NCBI RefSeq assembly: GCF_025377685.1
Contig: NZ_JACEHK010000002.1
Location: 434,001-498,000 of the forward strand
DNA length: 64,000 nucleotides
From: Anaerobacillus sp. CMMVII
GTDB lineage: Bacteria > Bacillota > Bacilli > Bacillales > Anaerobacillaceae
Reading direction: 5' to 3'
The position numbers and the translations under genes are program-made. The notes beneath the pieces are model-generated. The model saw only the letters and a program-made list of their open reading frames with translations, searched no databases and was not told the origin of the DNA. Below, piece by piece: positions 58,989 to 64,000 of the stretch (position 1 is its first letter; every line of letters starts with the position of its first letter).

Positions 58989-59917
58989 TGAGTGATAAAA
59001 TTATCGATTTTAGTGAACGTAAGCCAACAGATGAGTGGAAGAAGTATACGAAACTAGGAATAATTTTTGTCGTTTTACTAAGTTTGCTAATGATTCTACT
59101 CTCAAACTTGTTTATAGTGCAACAAGGTGAATTTAAAGTTGTTAGACAGTTTGGTGAAGTTGTCCGTGTGGAACAAGAACCTGGATTGAAGTTTAAGATA
59201 CCATTTATTCAATCAGTTTCAACTTTAACAAAAAAACAAATGATATTAGATGTTGAACCAACAGAAATTAATACACGTGATAAAAAGAGAATTCTTATCG
59301 ACAACTATGCAGTATGGCGCATTGATGACCCACAACAAATGATTTCTAGCGCACAAACAATTGACCGTGCAGAAACAATCATGATGAACTTTATTTATTC
59401 TGTTATCCGCGCTGAGTTAGGCCAATTAGATTTTGATCAAATCATTAATGAAGAAGACTCTTCTCGAGGAAGTTTTAATGATAGGATCTTAAACCGAGTA
59501 AACGAATTACTTGAAAGAGATAATTATGGAATTTCCGTAACAGACGTTCGAATGAAGCGTACGGATTTACCAGAAGAAAATGAGCAGGCAGTTTACCGTC
59601 GGATGATTTCCGAACGTAATTCAATTGCGCAAGATTATCTATCGCAAGGGGATGCTGAGGCAAATCGTATCCGGGCAAATACGGACCGCGAAGTAAAAGA
59701 AATTGTTGCTAAAGCGAATGCAGATGCAAATGAAATTATCGGTCAAGGGGAAGCTGGAGCTGCACAAATTTATAACCAATCATTTGGTCGAGATGTGGAA
59801 TTTTACAATCTTTATCGAACACTTTTAAGTTATGAAAAAACAATTGATGACCAAACTGTAATAGTTCTTCCTGCTGATTCACCTTATGCACGTATATTAA
59901 TGGGCTATACAGATTAA
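58988..59917 (+). CDS. hflC: HflC, SPFH-domain modulator of FtsH
   Basis: A 309 aa protein: membrane helix near residues 20-40 (LGIIFVVLLSLLMILLSNLF), SPFH domain (FIVQQGEFKVVRQFGEVVRV, YAVWRIDDPQQM), and the conserved MKRTDLPEENEQAVYRRMISER and GEAGAAQIYNQSFG of HflC. Translationally coupled to hflK by a one-base overlap. Ends at a terminator before polA. Confidence 0.92.
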   Translation: MSDKIIDFSERKPTDEWKKYTKLGIIFVVLLSLLMILLSNLFIVQQGEFKVVRQFGEVVRVEQEPGLKFKIPFIQSVSTLTKKQMILDVEPTEINTRDKKRILIDNYAVWRIDDPQQMISSAQTIDRAETIMMNFIYSVIRAELGQLDFDQIINEEDSSRGSFNDRILNRVNELLERDNYGISVTDVRMKRTDLPEENEQAVYRRMISERNSIAQDYLSQGDAEANRIRANTDREVKEIVAKANADANEIIGQGEAGAAQIYNQSFGRDVEFYNLYRTLLSYEKTIDDQTVIVLPADSPYARILMGYTD

Positions 59918-59924
59918 AACTGAT

Positions 59925-59953
59925 GGATGACTCATTTTAGGGTCATCCTTTTT
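59925..59953 (+). terminator. terminator after hflC
   Basis: GGATGAC pairs with GTCATCC across a 10-base loop, followed by T5. Confidence 0.75.
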
Positions 59954-60012
59954 ATATTCATCGGTAAACATGATAAAATAACTATAAATAAGAATTAGTC
60001 GAGGTGTGTTAC

Positions 60013-62646
60013 TTGAAAAATAAATTGGTAATGATTGATGGTAATAGTATTGCTTATCGAGCGTTTTTTGCACTTCCCCTTTTAAACAATGATAAAGGGG
60101 TATATACAAATGCAGTTTATGGTTTTACAACAATGCTATTAAAAGTAATTGAGGAAGAAAAGCCCACCCATATGTTAGTTGCTTTTGATGCTGGAAAAAC
60201 GACATTCCGACATAAAACATTTCAGGAATATAAGGGTGGTAGGCAAAAAACACCGCCAGAACTATCAGAGCAATTTCAACTTATTCGTGAACTTCTAGAT
60301 GCTTTCCGAATAAAACGCTATGAAATTGAAAACTATGAGGCAGACGATATCATCGGGACGCTTGCCAAACAAGTAAGTTCGCATGAGGATTGGGAAGTAA
60401 AAATCTATTCAGGCGATAAAGATTTACTTCAGCTTGTCTCGCCTAAAGTAACCGTTGCTTTAACCCGTAAAGGAATTTCAAATGTTGATACATATGACGA
60501 ACAATTTGTTAATGAAAAGTATGGGCTTACTCCTTCACAAATTATTGATATGAAAGGCCTCATGGGAGACCCATCTGATAACATTCCAGGTGTACCAGGA
60601 GTAGGTGAAAAAACAGCCATTAAGCTACTTAAAGAATTTGGCTCAGTTGAAAAAGTCCTTGAATCCATTGATGCAGTTTCAGGAAAAAAATTAAAAGAAA
60701 ATTTAACTGAGAATAAAGAAAAGGCCTTAATGAGTAAGGAACTTGCAACCATTTTTTGCGATGTTCCGGTTAGTATTCCAAAAGAAGAACTTCTCTTTGA
60801 AGGATACGACGAAAAGAAAATCGTGCCATTGTTTAAAGAACTCGATTTTCAATCTTTGTTAGATCGTTTTGGTACAGTGGAAGAGGAATTGGAAGAGGTA
60901 ACAGAAAAACTTGATTTTACGATTGCTGATAAAATCTCTAGTGACATGCTTACAGATCATTCTGCTCTCGTAGTGGAAGTATTGGATGACAATTATCACG
61001 AAGCAGATATCCTTGGTTTAGCTATTGTAAATGAAACTGGGCGTTATTTCATTTCAACTGAACTAGCTTTAGCAAGTGATGCTTTTAAAGCATGGGCAAA
61101 AAATAAAGAGGCTAAAAAAGCCATTTTTGATGCGAAACGAGCTGTTGTTGCTCTTGGATGGAAGGGAATAGAACTAGAAGGGATTAATTTTGATCTTTTA
61201 ATTGCCTCTTATATCCTAGATCCATCTGCTGCTTCCCATGAGGTAGCAGACATTGCAAATCGGAAAGGGAAGCGAGTAGTTTCTTCTGATGAAGCTATAT
61301 ATGGTAAGGGGGCGAAACGGAAAATTCCTGCCATAGAGGTTTTAGCAGAGCATCTCGTAAAAAAAGCAAATACCGTTTACACGTTAAGACAAGAAGTTCG
61401 CGAGGAACTTACAGCAAACCATTTAAAAGAACTCTTTTATGACTTAGAAATGCCTTTATCAATTATCCTAGGAAAAATGGAGATGACTGGGGTAAAAGTG
61501 GATGTAGAACAATTAAAGCTAATGGGAGAGGATTTAGGCAATCAGTTAAAAAACCTTGAAAAAGAAATTCATCAGCTTGCAGGAGTTGAATTTAATATCA
61601 ATTCACCTAAGCAACTTGGGGAAGTTTTGTTTGAGAAACTTAACCTCCCAGTAATTAAGAAAACCAAAACTGGAGCATCAACATCTGCAGAGGTGTTGGA
61701 AAAACTAGCAGACAAGCATGAGATCATTCCAAGTATCTTACACTATCGTCAATTAGGAAAATTAAATTCTACTTATATTGAGGGCTTATTAAAGGTTGTT
61801 CATTCGGATACCAATAAAATTCATACAATGTTTAACCAAGCATTGACGCAAACTGGAAGGTTAAGCTCGACGGAGCCAAACCTACAAAATATACCGATCA
61901 GATTAGAAGAAGGCCGGAAAATTCGAAAGGCTTTTGTGCCATCTAACCCAGATTGGATTATGTTTGCTGCCGATTATTCTCAAATTGAATTAAGAGTATT
62001 GGCTCATATTGCAAATGATAAGAACTTAATCGAGGCTTTTAATAAAGGTATGGACATTCATACCAGAACAGCTATGGATGTTTTCCATGTAGAAGCTCAG
62101 GCTGTTACAGATTTAATGCGACGTCATGCCAAAGCAGTTAACTTCGGAATTGTTTATGGAATTAGCGATTACGGTTTATCGCAAAGTTTAGGTATAACCC
62201 GTAAAGAAGCAGGTACGTTTATCGAAAAATACCTAGAAAGTTTCCCAGGTGTTCGAGATTATATGGAAGATATAGTTCAGGAAGCTAGGGAAAATGGTTA
62301 TGTAACAACGCTTTTAAATCGTCGTCGATTCCTTCCTGAAATTACGAGCCGTAATTTTAATTTACGAAGTTTTGCGGAACGAACAGCTATGAATACGCCA
62401 ATTCAAGGAACCGCAGCTGATATTATCAAAAAAGCAATGGTAAATATCAGTGAAAGAATTGCTCAAGATGGTTTAGAGGCTAAGCTACTGTTACAAGTAC
62501 ACGATGAACTCATCTTTGAAGCACCAAAACACGAATTAGAAAAGTTAAAAGTAATTGTTCCAGAAGTAATGGAATCTGCTGTGGAACTCAAGGTACCGAT
62601 AAAAGTTGAGTATGCATACGGCAGCTCATGGTATGACGCGAAGTAA
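60013..62646 (+). CDS. polA: DNA polymerase I
   Basis: 877 aa. The N-terminal 5'-3' exonuclease (residues 1-290: MIDGNSIAYRAFFALP, YEADDIIGTLA, SGDKDLLQL, GVPGVGEKTAIKLL) processes primers and flaps. The middle domain (about 300-470) lacks the acidic exonuclease residues (ALVVEVLDDNYHEA in place of an FDTET-type motif), so proofreading is probably absent, as in Bacillus stearothermophilus PolA. Polymerase motifs: DYSQIELRVLAHI (A), RRHAKAVNFGIVYG (B), LQVHDELIFEAP (C). TTG 60013 with GAGGTG upstream is preferred to GTG 60004. Confidence 0.95.
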   Translation: MKNKLVMIDGNSIAYRAFFALPLLNNDKGVYTNAVYGFTTMLLKVIEEEKPTHMLVAFDAGKTTFRHKTFQEYKGGRQKTPPELSEQFQLIRELLDAFRIKRYEIENYEADDIIGTLAKQVSSHEDWEVKIYSGDKDLLQLVSPKVTVALTRKGISNVDTYDEQFVNEKYGLTPSQIIDMKGLMGDPSDNIPGVPGVGEKTAIKLLKEFGSVEKVLESIDAVSGKKLKENLTENKEKALMSKELATIFCDVPVSIPKEELLFEGYDEKKIVPLFKELDFQSLLDRFGTVEEELEEVTEKLDFTIADKISSDMLTDHSALVVEVLDDNYHEADILGLAIVNETGRYFISTELALASDAFKAWAKNKEAKKAIFDAKRAVVALGWKGIELEGINFDLLIASYILDPSAASHEVADIANRKGKRVVSSDEAIYGKGAKRKIPAIEVLAEHLVKKANTVYTLRQEVREELTANHLKELFYDLEMPLSIILGKMEMTGVKVDVEQLKLMGEDLGNQLKNLEKEIHQLAGVEFNINSPKQLGEVLFEKLNLPVIKKTKTGASTSAEVLEKLADKHEIIPSILHYRQLGKLNSTYIEGLLKVVHSDTNKIHTMFNQALTQTGRLSSTEPNLQNIPIRLEEGRKIRKAFVPSNPDWIMFAADYSQIELRVLAHIANDKNLIEAFNKGMDIHTRTAMDVFHVEAQAVTDLMRRHAKAVNFGIVYGISDYGLSQSLGITRKEAGTFIEKYLESFPGVRDYMEDIVQEARENGYVTTLLNRRRFLPEITSRNFNLRSFAERTAMNTPIQGTAADIIKKAMVNISERIAQDGLEAKLLLQVHDELIFEAPKHELEKLKVIVPEVMESAVELKVPIKVEYAYGSSWYDAK

Positions 62647-62648
62647 TT

Positions 62649-62741
62649 TAAAGTGTAGAGTTGAGAGTTTAGAGTTAACTTTTGGAAAGCTTCGAAGCTT
62701 CTCCTTAACAACTCTACATTCTACACTATAGACTCTACACT
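62649..62741 (+). repeat. TAGAGT palindromic repeat, family 2, copy 8
   Basis: Starts 3 bases after the polA stop: AAAGTGTAGAGTTGAGAGTT, centre AAAGCTTCGAAGCTTCTCC, then ACAACTCTACATTCTACACT and GACTCTACACT. Among the most perfect copies. Confidence 0.75.
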
Positions 62742-62760
62742 AAAAAGAAAGGGTGTAGTT

Positions 62761-63591
62761 ATGCCAGAACTACCTGAAGTTGAGACGGTAAAGCGTACGT
62801 TACAACAGCTTGTTATTGGAAAAGAAATTAAGGAAGTAATTGTTCATTGGGGGAAAATCATTAAGAAGCCTGATGATGTAGCTGAATTTTGTCACTTGTT
62901 AATTGGTCAAACAATACACAATATTGAAAGACGGGCAAAATTTTTGAAGTTCATATTAGATGATTATGTGATTGTATCTCATCTCCGTATGGAAGGGAGG
63001 TACGGTTTACATCAAAACGATGAACCAATAGATAAACATACACATGTGATTTTTTCGTTTACCGATGGAACTGAGCTGAGATATCGGGATGTAAGAAAGT
63101 TTGGTACCATGCATCTGTTTCTAAAGGGGGAAGAGGACGCTAGTCTACCTTTGGCTCAGCTAGGAATTGAGCCTTTTGATGAGGCGTTTCAACCCAAAAC
63201 CCTTAAGGAATTATTGAAAGGGACTAACCGAAAGGTAAAAGTTTCCTTACTAGATCAGTCAAAATTAGTTGGTTTAGGTAATATTTATGTTGATGAGGCA
63301 CTTTTTCGCTCAGGAATTTACCCTGAGCGAATTGGTAAAGAGTTAACCACTAAAGAATTAAAAAAGCTTCATACTGAAATAAAAGCCACACTAAAAGAAG
63401 CGATCGATTTAGGGGGCAGTTCAGTCAAGTCTTACGTTGACGGACAAGGAGAAATGGGGATGTTTCAACAACAGCTGTTCGTTTACGGAAGAAAAGGAGA
63501 ACCGTGTAAAGTGTGTTCAACTCCGATTGAAAAGACCGTTGTCGGAGGTAGAGGTACCCATTATTGTCCGAAATGCCAGTTAAGAGTGTAG
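62761..63591 (+). CDS. mutM: formamidopyrimidine-DNA glycosylase MutM
   Basis: Removes 8-oxoguanine and other oxidised bases and nicks the DNA. 276 aa. N-terminal PELPEVETVKRTL with the catalytic Pro and Glu, helix-two-turn-helix with GLGNIYVDEALFRSGI, and a zinc finger CKVCSTPIEKT .. CPKCQ. The last four residues and the stop overlap the next family 2 repeat; MutM normally ends soon after CPKCQ. It follows polA as in B. subtilis. AAGGGTG precedes the ATG. Confidence 0.95.
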   Translation: MPELPEVETVKRTLQQLVIGKEIKEVIVHWGKIIKKPDDVAEFCHLLIGQTIHNIERRAKFLKFILDDYVIVSHLRMEGRYGLHQNDEPIDKHTHVIFSFTDGTELRYRDVRKFGTMHLFLKGEEDASLPLAQLGIEPFDEAFQPKTLKELLKGTNRKVKVSLLDQSKLVGLGNIYVDEALFRSGIYPERIGKELTTKELKKLHTEIKATLKEAIDLGGSSVKSYVDGQGEMGMFQQQLFVYGRKGEPCKVCSTPIEKTVVGGRGTHYCPKCQLRV

Positions 63592-63690
63592 AGTTCAGAG
63601 TGTAGAGTTTAGAGTTTAGAGTTGGGTCAGTTACGCTTCGAAGCAAAAGCTTTCGAAAACTCTACACTCTACACTTTAAACTTTCACACT
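63582..63690 (+). repeat. TAGAGT palindromic repeat, family 2, copy 9
   Basis: Left arm AGAGTGTAGAGTTCAGAGTG and two AGAGTTT units, centre TACGCTTCGAAGC, right arm ACTCTACACTCTACACTTTA. Overlaps the mutM stop codon. Confidence 0.75.
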
Positions 63691-63713
63691 AAAAAAAGTA
63701 AGTACATTGGATG

Positions 63714-63768
63714 GGCTCCTGCCATATACTATCCTATCAGTGGTTGGAAGGAGCTTTTGTATATGGTA
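63714..63768 (+). promoter_or_regulatory. two interleaved pairings over the ytaF ribosome binding site
   Basis: GCTCCT (63715-63720) is complementary to AGGAGC (63749-63754, the SD), and CCATATAC (63722-63729) to GTATATGG (63759-63766, containing the ATG). The order A-B-A'-B' allows a pseudoknot or two alternative folds. Confidence 0.45.
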
Positions 63769-64000
63769 GAAATTCTTTCCTTACTCTTATTAGCGTTGGC
63801 AGTAAGTCTAGATAGCTTTGGAGTTGGATTAACATATGGTTTAAGGAAAATGAAACTTCCTGTTAAATCATTACTATTTATTGCTTCATGCTCAGCGATT
63901 TCGATTCTCATAGCGATGTCTATCGGAAATCTAATCATGAAGTATTTATCTCCAAGTGTAGCTGAAACAATTGGTGGTAGTATTTTAATCATGATCGGTG
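63763..64000 (+). CDS. ytaF: sporulation membrane protein YtaF, partial
   Basis: The first 79 codons are in the window; the gene continues beyond the right edge. The protein begins MVEILSLLLLALAVSLDSFG with GVGLTYGLRKMKLP and SIGNLI, the MntP/YtaF pattern (an Asp in the first helix, a basic loop, then further helices). YtaF is made during sporulation in B. subtilis and sits after mutM there too. ATG 63763 is used; TTG 63757 is possible but only 3 bases from AAGGAG. Confidence 0.85.
   Translation, partial: MVEILSLLLLALAVSLDSFGVGLTYGLRKMKLPVKSLLFIASCSAISILIAMSIGNLIMKYLSPSVAETIGGSILIMIG

Overview
The window is a low-GC Firmicutes chromosome segment from a spore-forming member of the Bacillaceae. 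The evidence is strong AGGAGG-type ribosome binding sites with frequent GTG and TTG starts, sporulation genes (an alpha/beta-type SASP, ytfJ/gerW, ytrH-ytrI, ytvI, ytaF), and a gene order that follows the Bacillus subtilis ytrP-ezrA-thiI-sspA ... dnaE-ytsJ-accDA-pfkA-pyk-citZ-icd-mdh-phoPR-polA-mutM-ytaF neighbourhood. I see no prophage, plasmid, CRISPR array, rRNA or tRNA.

Layout. 0.1-9 kb: diguanylate cyclase, RefZ and EzrA (cell division), IscS-ThiI (sulfur transfer to tRNA and thiamine), SASP. 9-9.7 kb: an IS200-type insertion whose transposase has an in-frame stop just before its catalytic tyrosine. 10-19.5 kb: acyl-CoA synthetase, NAD kinase, SppA-YteJ, YtfI-YtfJ, thiol peroxidase, YtxK, acetate kinase. 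19.5-36.4 kb: a more variable stretch with a YhaM-like nuclease, EcsC-like protein, hydrolase, argG-argH, a stress protein, an SDR lacking its usual catalytic pair, an Xaa-Pro peptidase, YitT, YtkL, YtoI/SpxR-like regulator, NrnA and YtrHI. 36.7-54 kb: DNA polymerase DnaE followed by a central-carbon block (malic enzyme, a GntR regulator, acetyl-CoA carboxylase carboxyltransferase, phosphofructokinase, pyruvate kinase, citrate synthase, isocitrate and malate dehydrogenases). 54-64 kb: a hotdog protein, PhoPR, HflKC, PolA, MutM and the start of YtaF.

The genes are mostly housekeeping. The unusual content is between them. Three families of non-coding repeats fill many gaps: (1) a 160-200 bp element with about 25-bp terminal inverted repeats, resembling a MITE, with six near-complete copies and several fragments; (2) long palindromes built from TAGAGT-like heptads, often with a GCTTCGAAGC-like centre, usually abutting stop codons; (3) GC-richer CTAGCTCC/CTCGAGGTC elements. 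The inner hairpin of family 1 resembles intrinsic terminators found after argH and near phoP.

Six conserved genes (ytxK, argH, ytoI, accA, mdh, phoR) are split by about eight single-base shifts. Where the shift can be located it lies in or beside a short A, T or G run. accA is normally essential and has two compensating shifts, so sequencing or assembly error is more likely than real decay. Regulatory sites that can be read directly include PHO boxes upstream of phoP, a Rex-like site before citZ, dyads upstream of the malic enzyme and accD beside a GntR gene, tandem ARG-like boxes before argG, a sigma-G-type promoter for the SASP, and hairpins covering the ribosome binding sites of tnpA, a hydrolase and ytaF. 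I did not find a clear undescribed multi-gene system; the repeat families and the ytaF leader are the best leads.
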